Notes under the pieces: generated by a model | The model's input: only the letters and a program-made list of their open reading frames with translations | What the model was told of the DNA's origin: nothing | The model's database searches: none | Part shown: in pieces, positions 50,909 through 64,000 of the stretch | Layout: each line of letters opens with the position of its first letter | Position numbering within the stretch: position 1 is the first letter of the stretch | Source: Acanthopagrus latus | Lineage: Eukaryota > Chordata > Actinopteri > Spariformes > Sparidae | Assembly: GCF_904848185.1 (NCBI RefSeq) | Contig: NC_051055.1 | Coordinates: 17,379,104-17,443,103, forward strand | Length of the DNA stretch: 64,000 nucleotides | Direction: 5' to 3' | Position numbers and translations under genes: made by a program

Positions 50909-52742
50909 ATGGACCTTTGGGGAAACTGGAGCAGCTTTCTGTCCCCAACGACAATCCGACGGGTGAGCATTATCTAATATATCTATACGTTTTTATCTTG
51001 ATTCAGCAGTAAATAGAGCCACAGTATGTGCAGGCTTAAGTTGTTTTCCACTTTAAGAGATGGGCTAAACAGGCATATTATCCAGAGTGAAGGTATTTTG
51101 CGCCATACAGTAAAAATGTATTTCTATTTCATGTTGAGTCGAGTTATTTTAAGATCTTCACTAAGGCTGCAGCTCAGTTTTGTTTGCAGGATATTGTCTC
51201 ACTCACTCTCCTCCCTCCGCTCTCCAAAATCAAATTAAATGATTTTATGCCAATGCTCTTCTAATTTCCCAGACTTCCATCATAAATATCAATTTCTTCT
51301 CATTTGAATTCAGTGAGGAAATCAAGTGGAAAGAAAAAAAAACAATAGTGTGTGCTGTTCTGACTTCACTCTTTTTTTCTTTAGATTGATCAGACTGTGT
51401 CCACAGCAGAAGTCGGAGACTTGATTGAGTTTGTGCATCCATGGGCAGGAGTGTCTCTCTGGGCTGTGTATGTTGGAGAAGGCCATGTCATCCATTTTGG
51501 AGTGGGAGGTAAGAAACTGAAATGTGCTTAATTTAAATGCATAGGCCGACAAGAAAAGGTACAAAAAGTTGGAAAGCTGTATAAAAACTCCTGGTCCCTT
51601 TCTTATGTTGTTTGCAATGTGTTGCTGCAGTCTGGTTCAGAAATAAGCATATATCTACAAAAATATATTGTCCAAAATTACATCAGAGCACTAAAACAAT
51701 AAACTTCACAGAGGATTTAATAATCATAAATTACCACATCCTCCCCTACTGGAATGCAAGGAATTGTTATTTTCCCTCCAAAAGAGGTGTGTTTATTGAG
51801 GGTGTGAACATGTTCAAAACTCACAAAACTTTTCACATAATTCACACGTGGTGAAAATGTATCTATTTTTATGCCTTTGGGCCAAAGTAACTCACTAGCA
51901 CCCTCTGGGACCATTTTCACATTCATTTTTGTGAGTCTGTTCTCATATGTATGAGCCCTCGAGCTATAAAAAAGTCTCTTGGTGACCCTAAACCAAACAG
52001 GAAGTTGGCCTTTTTGAAATTGGTGCTTTTTTTTTGGTGAATTACCAATTTTGATTTTATATCAGACCATATCGCAACATACATGCCGATACTAGTATAT
52101 CTATGATGGGCCCATATCGGCCAGTAATATCAGCCAACCTATAATGATATCTAGTGTTTTGTATTGTTTTCAATTGAGTGCCATTCTGTTTATTTTTTGT
52201 TTCACACAGTATCCCAACTTCTGACCTCTCTCCCCTTACTTTATTTTTCCCATGATTCGAAGATGAGAACCTGACACAGAAAGTCTGTCGCACCCTCCTT
52301 CAACAAATGGCTCCAAAGAAAAAAGCAGACGGTATGCTGAGGAAGACCAGAATCTGCGCTCAACGCATTACTGACATCAAAGTGGCTCCGGGAACTTCCA
52401 TCAGGGTAAACAACAACAAGCACAACCTGGTTCCATCTTCCCAGGAGATGATGAGGAGCCGCTGGGAAACTTTTCTGCACCAGGAGTTCAAATACGACCT
52501 GATCAACTTCAACAGCGAGCACTTCGCCACGTTTGTTCGATACGGCGAGGCTGTGTCCAACCAGGTAGGCTCAACAACACCGATATTCAATCTACAGCCG
52601 ATCAGCCTGTAAAAAGTAATTTCATTTATTTATTTTTCAAACTCTTTTTCAGATTCCCTTCAAGAAAAAAAATGACACGAACAAGGATACGACTCAAACA
52701 CTGCAAATGATAATGCAGCAACGGACGGAGACAGAATCTTAA
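50909..52742 (+). CDS. PLAAT/HRASLS-like LRAT-domain protein, probable pseudoenzyme
   Basis: Four exons, all in phase with GT-AG borders: 50909-50962, 51385-51508, 52263-52564 and 52653-52742 (stop TAA), 189 aa. The fold is recognised from GDLIEFVHP (residues 29-37), WAVYVGEGHVIHF (44-56), RVNNNKHNLVP and FNSEHFATFVRYG (142-154), which follow the order of PLAAT enzymes (GDLIEIFRP, HWAIYVGDGYVVHL, VNNKHD, NCEHFVNELRYG). PLAAT proteins use two His and one Cys as N-acyltransferase/phospholipase A residues. Here the first His position is Leu43 and the Cys position is Ser144; only His55 remains. The C-terminal membrane helix of PLAATs is replaced by a short polar tail after Gln160. An intact frame and conserved splice sites argue against a pseudogene. 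No human gene sits at this place. The start was chosen as the ATG giving an 18-codon exon with a good donor. Confidence 0.85.
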
Positions 52743-52776
52743 GATCGTCTGTGGTGCCTGTTTGCTAATGAGACTA

Positions 52777-52782
52777 AATAAA
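52777..52782 (+). terminator. Polyadenylation signal of the PLAAT-like gene
   Basis: AATAAA lies 35 bases after the stop codon and is followed by T-rich and TG-rich sequence. Confidence 0.65.
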
Positions 52783-52976
52783 TCTGATTTGCTGCTACTT
52801 TGCCTGAGAATGTTTCATTTATCAAATGGGTTTGATGAAAAGAAAAAATAAGATGGAACAACATTCTCTGCCTCTACGCTCACCCACAAAATCTGTAGCC
52901 AACTCTATTAAAGGCCAAAAAAAACTTACCAACAAAGCAAACACCATAAGAGTCAGGAAACTATGTGTCCTCTTGT

Positions 52977-52982
52977 TTATTA
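52977..52982 (-). terminator. alg2: Polyadenylation signal candidate for alg2
   Basis: AATAAA on the minus strand lies about 810 bases after the alg2 stop. If used, the alg2 transcript ends about 170 bases from the PLAAT-like gene's own end, coming from the other side. Confidence 0.4.
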
Positions 52983-53791
52983 AGACTTCAAGAATGTCAA
53001 TAAGAGCATTTCTATATAGTAGGAGGGCTGAGGAGGGCAGCGAGCAGACACAATGACCTTCTGCTATTCTCCCCATTGATAATGACCCAGACAAAGACAC
53101 ACTGGCCATCAGCCAGACATCTAATAAAGCCAAACACTCTCTATCATCTGCTAATAACCTCTGCGCAGCAGCTAGAGTCATGGACAAGCCAGCAGCATCT
53201 TCAGAATGCGAGGAGGGGAACAAAGCTCTGGATGGACAGGAAGTAGCGGAAAGCATCCCGTTTATCGATCTGGGACTGTTCACTGCCTGATGGCGCGTGG
53301 CAGTAACTACATTCTTCTTCTTCTTCTTTATCCCGCAAACACACAAAGACAAAGAGTACTGTAGAAAAGAAAAAAAAAACATACACAGTGCAAAACATTT
53401 CACATTTCAACAATCAATCCTGTTGGTACGCTCGTTTGCTAGACCCTTGATGGCTACACATACAACATTACACACACACACACACACTTGCAGGGGTGGT
53501 ATTTTTCCAGAGATAGGCGAGGTAAACTCGTTACTCTTTTCTTAATTGGTATAGAGATTCCGTCCTTTTTTTCCTCTCAGCAACCCCTCCTGGGGAATGC
53601 TGATTGATTGTCCTCTAAGTCCTCATAATACCCCCCTCCCCACCCACATCCCTGCACATGTACACATACACTCTCTGTAAGGAAACATTCATTCCAACTC
53701 TCTGCACACCCTAGACATACAGAGGCAATTCCAAGTTCAGGATCATTTTCCTGCTGTTACCCTGTCTTCTGCCTCTCCTCCAGCTTTCTCA

Positions 53792-54824
53792 TCATTGGCT
53801 GAGCCTGACGATGTACCCATACAGCTGGTCTGAGAAGGCCTGAAGAGAGAATTTATCTCGTACCCTCCTCCTCCCAGCTTGTCCCATGTCCCTGCGGAGC
53901 TGTGGCTCCCTTACCAGCCTCTCCATGGCCTTAGAGAAGGCCTCCGCCATGGGCTCGCACAGGAAGCCCGTCTCCCCATCTGCCACGCTCTCCAGGGGGC
54001 CCCCAGAATTCACTGCGATAACAGGGCAGCAGCAATACATGGCCTCTACGGGAACTATCCCAAAATGCTCTCTGCTTGGGGTGTAAAGCACGGCTGCGCT
54101 GCCCCGCAGCAGCGCCACCTTCAGTGAATCAGACGGGGAGCGCAGGAAGGTGACACAGTCGTCCACACGGAGCTGCGCTGCCAGCTCTTTCAGTTCAATG
54201 TAATGTTGAACATTCTCGGTAACTCGGTCATCGTAGCCCCCCGCCACCACCAGGTGAATGCCTGTTCTCTGGTTTGGAGGAAGGCTGGTCCTCAGGACTG
54301 CAAGAGCCTCCAGAGCCAGCCCAAGGTTCTTCTTCCTCTCGTATCGGTTCAGAGAGAGAAACAGGCAGGAGGTTCCCTCAGGGAGCAGCCCCTCCAGGCC
54401 TTGTGCCTCAGTGGACGGCTGGTCAAAGGTGCTCGTGTTGAGTGAGGGATATAGGACATCTGTCTGGACTCCTCTTAGACCAAGAAAGGTCTCCCTGAAG
54501 ATGCCCGCAGTGAACTGGCTGTTTACCAGAATCTATGAGGCAGTACAGAAAGATTAGTTCATGAGGATCTCACATATGTATCACAGGCAATTTAATTCCC
54601 TATGAGTTGAATGACAGCCTGTGGCCTTTGATTATCCTGAAGTCTGACCAGAATCAGAATGTAATTTCCTTTCTATCAGAGCCCTGAGCTTTTACAACAG
54701 CCTGCCTGCCAAGATCAGGCTCTATCACATTTTAAATAATCACTTTGGTTTATTCAAGCTGTTAAAATTGGAAAATTCAACTGAGCTATAACATATCAAT
54801 TAAATTAAACAAAATTAAATTAAA

Positions 54825-54890
<66 letters not shown>

Positions 54891-56729
54891 GTCTGCATTA
54901 TACTGCCATACCCATGTACAGAAACATTTGAGTACATATTTGCATTATTGCAAGGCATGGCCTATATAACAAAAATAGATTGTAAGTACATAGTTATTAT
55001 TCAAATTATTGTATTCAAACATGGAAATTAAATTCACATATTTCTATTGTTTAAACTGACATTCACTTTCTTGTGTAAGATGCAGAAACAAAGGTTTAAA
55101 ATAACAAAAAATAAATTATATTAGTAAAAACATATATTTACATAATATATTTTTAAAAGACATGTAGTTTAAGTCTCTAGATCTCATGTACCTATCTTGA
55201 AATTCTAACATAGGACCCTCTGACAGTTGTTTACTGTGCATGAAACAGCACAGCATTCACCATCATGGCTGTTAAAAAACTTGGGGCACATGACAAGTAC
55301 CTTTTGAATTTAACTTACAACTATTCTAGTTTATTCATTGTTATTTTTAAGCTTGATCCAATACATGTCTGACACTGCTGTTCAAAACTTTTGGGTCATT
55401 TTAACCACTGTGCTTAAAAGTCCACTTTTCCATCAGGATAAAAAACACAATGGTAAAAGTGACATAATCCTGTCCTGCAATCTGACCATCACAACCTGGA
55501 GAGTGACACAGCCCTCATCCTTTACATACCATATCAGCCATGCCAGTGGTGCGTTCCTCGAGCCAATCAATGGGAGCTCGGTAAAGCTTCTTCAAGGTCG
55601 TCTTCCTCTGGGTCAGCAGCTGGTCTGGGAAGTGACAGTAAAACAAAACCTTCTTCTTCTGACGGGACAGTCGCAGAACTGGAATGCACACTGACACCTG
55701 GAGTCGAATGACAAGGGTTAAAAACAAAAAAACTTGTCTTCCCTAAGAAATATTTCCTTTATTTCTGGCAAGTAAGTAGGAAATACAGCAGTGGAATAGA
55801 ACCCAATCAAAACAGAAAAAAAGTTAAGAATGTACAACTTAAACATAAACATAAAAAATATATAAAGATTAAAAATATATAACAATGCTAAACATTTAAA
55901 AAATAAGACTAATAAAAATGATATACTGTTTAACATTGAACAATGTGTCTGATTTTGAAATACACATCCTAAGACAAATCCTGTAAACGCTCTGTGTGTT
56001 TATGAAATGTCTTGATTCATTGTAATCTTATGTTGTAAGAAGCGAGTCTATGTAGATCTAAATAATTGGTATTCTCTGGACTGTAGTTATGAGCATGAGA
56101 AAGGTGGCAATAGCCATGTGTGTCTGTGTGACAGACATAGACGTGAGAATAACCTAGGGAGTGTACATTTCACAGCACAGTATAGTTAAAGGATGTGACA
56201 ATGCAAAGAGACCGGTAATTGTGGACAATGACAGTGATTCTCTGAATAACTGAGACAGTCAGACGCCCCAGAAGCAGTCAGATGAGTGACGACCAAACAG
56301 ACAGGTAGTCAGTTCCTGTCTGGCACAACTCACTTGATCACAGAAGATGACATCGTACTCCACCCCGCTGAGGAAGACCAGGTAGAGGGCCACATAGATC
56401 ATCCTCAGGTAGGCACACAGAGCATGCAGGTAGCCAAAGACGCTGGTGGGTAGCCAGTCACCCACGCACACCTTTAAGAAAAACAAGAGAAACAATTGAA
56501 TAAAAAAATATTTTGAGGGATAACATGATGTAGTAAGGTGAATGTTAAGTTAACGTGCCACAGGTAGGTCAGGGTCCAGGGTCTCAGAGAAGCAGTGCGT
56601 GGGGTCATAATGGGCTGTCCAGATCTGAACGCTACATCCTTGAGACTTGAGAGCGACGGCAGCATCGACCACCAGTCGCTCAGCTCCACCAATGCCAAGG
56701 TCCGGATGGAGGAACACCACTCGCACCAT
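53792..56729 (-). CDS. alg2: ALG2 alpha-1,3/1,6-mannosyltransferase
   Basis: ALG2 adds the second and third mannose to the dolichol-linked oligosaccharide on the cytosolic face of the ER, for N-glycosylation. Four coding exons in transcript order: 56729-56562, 56471-56334, 55697-55530 and 54532-53792, in frame, 404 aa (human 416). Seen: the GT4/GT-B start MVRVVFLHPDLGIGGAERLV, KKVLFYCHFPDQLLT, LYRAPIDWLEERTTGMAD, NRYERKKNL and the EX7E motif Glu313-Glu321 in REHFGIVPVEAM, then PVIAVNSGGPLES. The ATG sits one base after an acceptor (TGCAG|G), so there must be an upstream non-coding exon; a good donor at 57301 (CAG|GTAAAC) supplies it. The donor after codon 56 (CCT|GTGGCA, from 56561) is weak but is the only one joining in frame to VCVGDWLP. 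It is convergent with the PLAAT-like gene and divergent from sec61b. Confidence 0.96.
54826..54888. repeat. (CA)n microsatellite
   Basis: About 31 CA units in the alg2 intron between 55530 and 54532. Confidence 0.95.
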
Positions 56730-57301
56730 CCTGCAGACAAGAATGGAAAAAAGTTCAAGCTGAATGTGAAATAATTTCAAAACACAATGCTTGTTTGCGG
56801 ACAGGGTTTAAATACAGTTCAACACCATGTAGATTATCATATCATGTAGAAATAAACTGATGAGCAGATAGTCCTGTGCTCATCAGCTTGCTAATAGTCC
56901 CATGATCATCGCTTATAAAAACAGAAGTCTAGTTTTCACTTCACACAATCTCAAACGTCTCTCCGGCAGAAGGAACTGGATGTTTATGAATGAATATGAA
57001 ATCCATATGAATAAGAAACTTTAGAGAGCTGCATTGTTGACAAAGTTGTACAGTCATACCTTGTGGTTTTCTAACCTTATGTATGACTTTTACCCTTAGT
57101 TCAAGGACCACAAGACACTGCGTCTGTATTAGAAGGTCTTTTAATGTTAGCTAACTTAAAAAGATAGCATTATGCATACTGTCCGACCGGTGCGTAGCTA
57201 TTGACATTAAACCTCGTAGCACACTATAGAGACAGTTCTCTTTGTAATTTATCTCAGAGCTACATCTCCGTAGAATTTAATAATAATGCAATTCTGTTTA
57301 C

Positions 57302-57412
57302 CTGAATCTCTCGACTAGCTTATCCAAGTTTTGAAACCTGTGATTCGGCTCGACCAGACGCTCGTAGCAGCATGAAAACTGTCAAGAAACTCTATCGTTT
57401 CGACGCCATGTT
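57302..57412 (-). other. alg2: Probable non-coding first exon of alg2, with two short uORFs
   Basis: On the minus strand a consensus donor (ATTCAG|GTAAAC, exon end 57302) precedes the coding exon starting near 56730. In the presumed leader, ATG at 57407-57409 opens a 5-codon frame (stop at 57392-57394) and ATG at 57371-57373 opens a 17-codon frame (stop at 57320-57322). The first ATG is inside a YY1-like CATGGCGTC motif, so it may coincide with the transcription start. The exon's 5' border is inferred. Confidence 0.55.
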
Positions 57413-57891
57413 GGCTCGAATCAACAATTGTAGTCAAGTTACACACGCCTCTGGTAGAACCACAATGGCGGCCAGTTTCCTAGATGCAACGGTGGCGCTT
57501 CCTGTGAGACACGTCTCCCTCACACTCAAGGCGGGCAAATGATTCGCCTTTATATTAAAGTACAATTACATATCTAAAATGAATATAGAAAAAAATCACT
57601 AAGAGTGAAAAACGCTTTTTATTATAGCAGTATAAAAAACAACCTCTTAAAATGATTATCTATTTATTGGTTTTGTGGTGAAGGAGGTGAGCCGATCAGG
57701 CTTCTGTACGGTCTCCTACACTGGTCTTGTGTTTTGCAGTCGTGTCCTTTTTAGACAAGCGTCAGCTTTGTGAGACCTCTTCTCAAGTTTTGGTCAATTC
57801 ACACGCCGACTTGTCTGCTGCCCATTTGACGTGGACATCAGTTTGAAGAGAGGCTCAGGGTTTCAGCTCGCATCGAGACAAATAAAACAAA
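57413..57891. promoter_or_regulatory. Divergent promoter region between alg2 and sec61b
   Basis: The two genes are transcribed outward from this interval of about 480 bases. Near 57463-57473 lies AATGGCGGCC, a YY1-like element on the plus strand, and at 57402-57410 a related element faces the other way. There is no TATA box in a clear position. The sec61b 5' UTR must lie at the right end. In human the two genes are also head to head. Confidence 0.65.
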
Positions 57892-60731
<2,840 letters not shown>

Positions 60732-61179
60732 ATGCTTCCTGATGACCTTTGACCCTGCGCCTCGGCTTCTTCTTAACAAATTGGACCTGGACCAAACAAC
60801 AAATGAACAACATCCTCATTCCCCGAGTTCCCTGCTCCAATATCACTACAAACTGGATTTTTATGCGACCGTCTCAGTAGATGATCTTCATCTGCACTGA
60901 CTTGTTGCTTTTGCTCACCCTGTGTCTTTAAGATCTGACGGGGTGAACGAGAGGAAGCCACACTGGGCCTCCTCAGTATGTGGTTGTCTCTCTAAGCAGC
61001 AGCAGCAGCAGCAGTAGCCATTCTCGTCACTGCTGCGCGAAGGTTTAGTGCTCAAGGACATTGTTGTTTTTCGGGCCCCAGCAAACATTTCTTCTTGTAT
61101 CCTCAATTGCTTTCTTTCTTTCTTTCTTTTTTTTTTTTTTGTTAACAGCATTTGTACAAATGTAATTGTATTATTGTAC

Positions 61180-61185
61180 AATAAA
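61180..61185 (+). terminator. sec61b: Polyadenylation signal of sec61b
   Basis: AATAAA, overlapped by further A/T-rich hexamers, lies about 450 bases after the stop codon and is followed by T-rich sequence. Confidence 0.65.
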
Positions 61186-61199
61186 AAATAAAATCAATT

Positions 61200-62160
61200 C
61201 ATGTGATATTTATCTTTATTTTGTATTATGAAAGAACATTTTATTTGGGTTATTTCATGTTGGGTAAGCTCATTTGTTTAAAGAGAAAAGATGTTTCTCA
61301 ACCACATGTTCAATGACAAGTGATGCAGTATTCTGACTTCCTCTAAACACGGCCAGGCTATTAAAAGTTGTATCTTTTGCCAAAAGCAACAAAAACTGTG
61401 TTCTGAATAATTGTGCTTTTAGACAGAGCAGCAGGAATAACAGTTAGGAGAACCATATAAACGTGTTGTTTCAGTGTGACTGACAGTTCATCAAATGCTA
61501 TTGGTTTAAACACGTTCCAGCTATTTGACTGATTTCATGTTTTTGTGGTCTCATCCATGTAACAGGATAACTCAGCATGTGCACCTTATCTATATGAGCA
61601 AGGAGTCCTGACTTGTCTTTGTTGACTGGATGAAAGTGTCGACTTTTCAGTACGCATACCGCTTCAAAGGTTCAGAGGCGTCAGCTTCCCCCAGGGTTTG
61701 TAATCACCACCCGAACTGAAGCTTTTTTTCTGCCGCTCTCAATAATTGCAGACAGGCAGAATGAGTGACAGTGAACTGTGAATCTTTTCACACAAAATTC
61801 ATTAAACGGCCATATCTCCTGAACTCCACGAACTCATCTCTCATTTGGAGTCTACCACCTGAAAACTGCAAGAGCTTTGAAGCATTTTTTTTGTTTGTTT
61901 GTTTAAATGTTTAATTTCATGTTTAGCTTCATGTTTCAAATGTTTTTTATTAACCTATTCGAAACACAAACAAAACAGGGTGATGGCAAGTATTATCCAC
62001 TGTCTTCAGCCATCATGTTGAAACTTTCTTTTCAAATATTTACAACAAATAATCTGCAACACAGCCGATTACAATCTTCAGCTGAAAGTCTGCCCAGGTG
62101 TCCCGTTCTTAGTTTTTTAGTGTGTTTATTGTTGATGGGGTTTTTGTTTTTTTTTTCAAT
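61200..62160. other. Intergenic downstream of sec61b
   Basis: I see no exon, RNA gene or clear element in this stretch. The next gene in human (NR4A3) is not visible in the window. Confidence 0.35.
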
Positions 62161-62517
62161 CTGGATAAGGAGGTCATGTTTTCATGTAGTTCCATTTATT
62201 GGTTGGTTTGTCAGCAGGTTACATGAAAAAAACACCTGAAACTCGGAAGGAGGATGAATCTCAGCCCAGAATAGACCCCATTAACTTTTAGCTGATCCAA
62301 ATAAAGGGACAGATCTAGGAATTGATTTCTCACTCTCTGTGACAATAGGAGATGGGGTGTTTTTTCTACATTTTTATTAGTCTCTCAGGGAATAATTCAT
62401 GGATCTTGATGAAGAAAATCAGACATATTCTGGTGGCTTGTATCTATGAGTGAGAACAAAAAGGGACTGCTGGGATTTGACAGGTTTTGTGTGCTCTTCT
62501 GAGTGCTATTGTAGTTG
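62161..62517 (+). repeat. Interspersed repeat, copy B (paired with 39689)
   Basis: It shares with copy A, in the same order, a start like AAGGAGGTCATGTTTTCATG, GGTTGGTTTGTCAGCAGG, GAATCTCAGCCCAGAATAGA, ATGGATCTTGATGAAGAAAA and an end like TCTTCTGAGTGCTATTGTAG. It retains a middle part (AACTTTTAGCTGATCCAAAT) that copy A has lost. Confidence 0.75.
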
Positions 62518-64000
62518 TCCTGGATTTTCAGGACTTGCTCTTTGTTTTTAGCTTTTAATTCGTCCAAGTTAACTGGTATATGCAAAGATATAGAACAACT
62601 AAATGAAGCAAGTTGCTGCATTTCTGATTCATTCTTGCTGAAAATGAAAAGGTGCTGTCTTATTAACTGTTTGGCCAAGATGCGCGCGCATTGGTGGCTT
62701 CAGTGTTGAATGATGCTCCAAACCAATTGAAAAGACAGTAGTAGTTACTGTTTAAATCATTCTCTAAGACAGTCAATCGAAACTGTTCCTCAGGGGCACA
62801 AAACTCGCCCTTGAATTGCACTGATGGTAATCTGAAGGCTGATTTGCATATAAGGAAGACTGGTCATGTGTCTACATGTGTCTGTTTCCCCTGTAAAAAT
62901 AACCTTAAAGACCTTAAATGTGCTTTGTGTGAATTTCCCCTCCAGGTGTTATTTGCTTTTTCCTGAGGGGGGCGCTGCAGACTATTTTCTGACTACACTG
63001 GCTTAGAGGACATCAATATATAACTTTGTCTTCACTGAGGCAGACACATGTGCTGTGTGTTGATTTATAACACTGTGTAGTGAATAGCCACACTCAGCTC
63101 ACACAGTGTTATCATTCACCTGTTTGGTAATCGACTTCTGCATGTCAATCCCTTATTCGCCATAAGCGATCTGAGTGGAATAAGAGTTTTGGATTTGATT
63201 AATTTAAATGAAGCTAAATAAGATTTTGATGTTCGGTGTGTGAAGCTATGAGCTCCTGGCCGAGGGTTTTGTGGTTGTAGAGGTAGTTTTGGCCCAAACT
63301 GCATCACCGGGTCGTCTGTGTTGAATATGAAACCACAAGCTGGTTAATCTGACTGTATGTGTATGTGTGGGTGTGTGCGTGCGTGCATGTGTGTGCGTGA
63401 GCTTGTACCTTGTGTTAAACGTAGCATTCGGATCCTGTTCATTAATTCATTCTGTTGCTATGGCTCTGCTTTCCCACAGGCTTCCAGTGTTCGTGGCAAA
63501 CTCAGGCTCCTGCCACATCACTCTGTCCCTCTCGCCCCTGTCCTACACACACACACACACAGAAAGAGAGAGAGAGATACACTCACAAACTCCACGGCCC
63601 AATTCATGGTGGCACAACACGGCAGTGAGACAGAATAATTCAACATCACAATTAAATATGAAGGAGCCACGGCGGAGCGGTCCCTCGTTGTTCAGGAGTC
63701 AAACTGGCAGCATGTGGAGCGCTGTGACCCTCCACACTGCTGCAACCTGTAGTTCCAAACTCCTCCTGACACTGTCTATATAAGTCAACTCAGTGTTTTT
63801 TAGATAGAGGACAAGAGTCCTCAATCTTTTTGTTTTGGACTGGCACAGGAATTCATAATGCTCTTAAATCACTCTGTCAGCACTTAAATGTTTTCTGTTT
63901 ACTTGAGAGCTCTGATTTGACAGACCTGCCCTGCTTAGTCTCGATGTTAATTAGGTGGACACTGGATTTTATCCTTAATGATGGCAGTTTGACAAAAATG
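62518..64000. other. Intergenic to window end
   Basis: Only short GT/CA and GA runs (for example 63545-63576) are evident. No gene is supported. Confidence 0.35.

Noticed and set aside
52040..52160. Possible repeat fragment with GGCCCATATCGGCCAG
   Set aside because: It recalls a fish MITE interior, but no ends or second clear copy could be defined in the window.

Overview
This window is a piece of a teleost fish nuclear genome. Every gene is split by spliceosomal introns with GT-AG borders (one exception). The proteins read as fish orthologues of human genes. The intergenic DNA holds CA/TG and TA microsatellites, a tRNA-derived SINE of a kind common in fishes, and several MITE-like or fold-back repeat families. 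No bacterial operons, phage or CRISPR arrays are present. Exon borders below were assigned by hand from splice consensus, reading phase and recalled human protein sequences; no alignment was run.

Layout. (1) 14-9186 (+): last ten coding exons of galnt1, a Golgi enzyme that starts mucin-type O-glycosylation; the 5' part lies outside the window. A tRNA-Thr(UGU) gene lies antisense in one of its introns (2483-2554). (2) 9187-15553: the convergent 3' side of galnt1 and tmem245, with no further coding exon seen. (3) 15554-28467 (-): tmem245, 17 coding exons, complete at 864 aa, with a ZNF143-like promoter element just upstream. (4) 28.6-32.1 kb: SINE, a palindromic triplet repeat and a locally duplicated inverted-repeat element. 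(5) 32167-35823 (-): frrs1l, five exons, 279 aa, an AMPA-receptor biogenesis factor; its last intron uses a GC donor. (6) 35.8-50.9 kb: about 15 kb with no recognisable coding exon; the 40-48 kb part is poor in recognisable transposons and may be regulatory. (7) 50909-52742 (+): a small PLAAT/HRASLS-like LRAT-domain gene that lacks two of the three usual catalytic residues. (8) 53792-56729 (-): alg2, with a probable non-coding first exon near 57302-57412. (9) 57892-60731 (+): sec61b, head to head with alg2. (10) 60.7-64 kb: intergenic, with one interspersed repeat.

How the genes relate. alg2 (dolichol-linked oligosaccharide assembly) and sec61b (translocon subunit) both serve the secretory pathway at the ER and share a divergent promoter region, as their human orthologues do. 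tmem245-frrs1l is also a conserved human pair (9q31). galnt1 (human 18q) next to tmem245, and alg2-sec61b next to frrs1l with a PLAAT-like gene between them, are linkages not found in human and mark rearrangement points.

The strongest candidate for something undescribed is the PLAAT-like putative pseudoenzyme. Other points of interest are the GC-AG intron, splice sites embedded in dinucleotide repeats, short uORFs before alg2, and the triplet palindrome. I found no unmistakable new multi-gene system.
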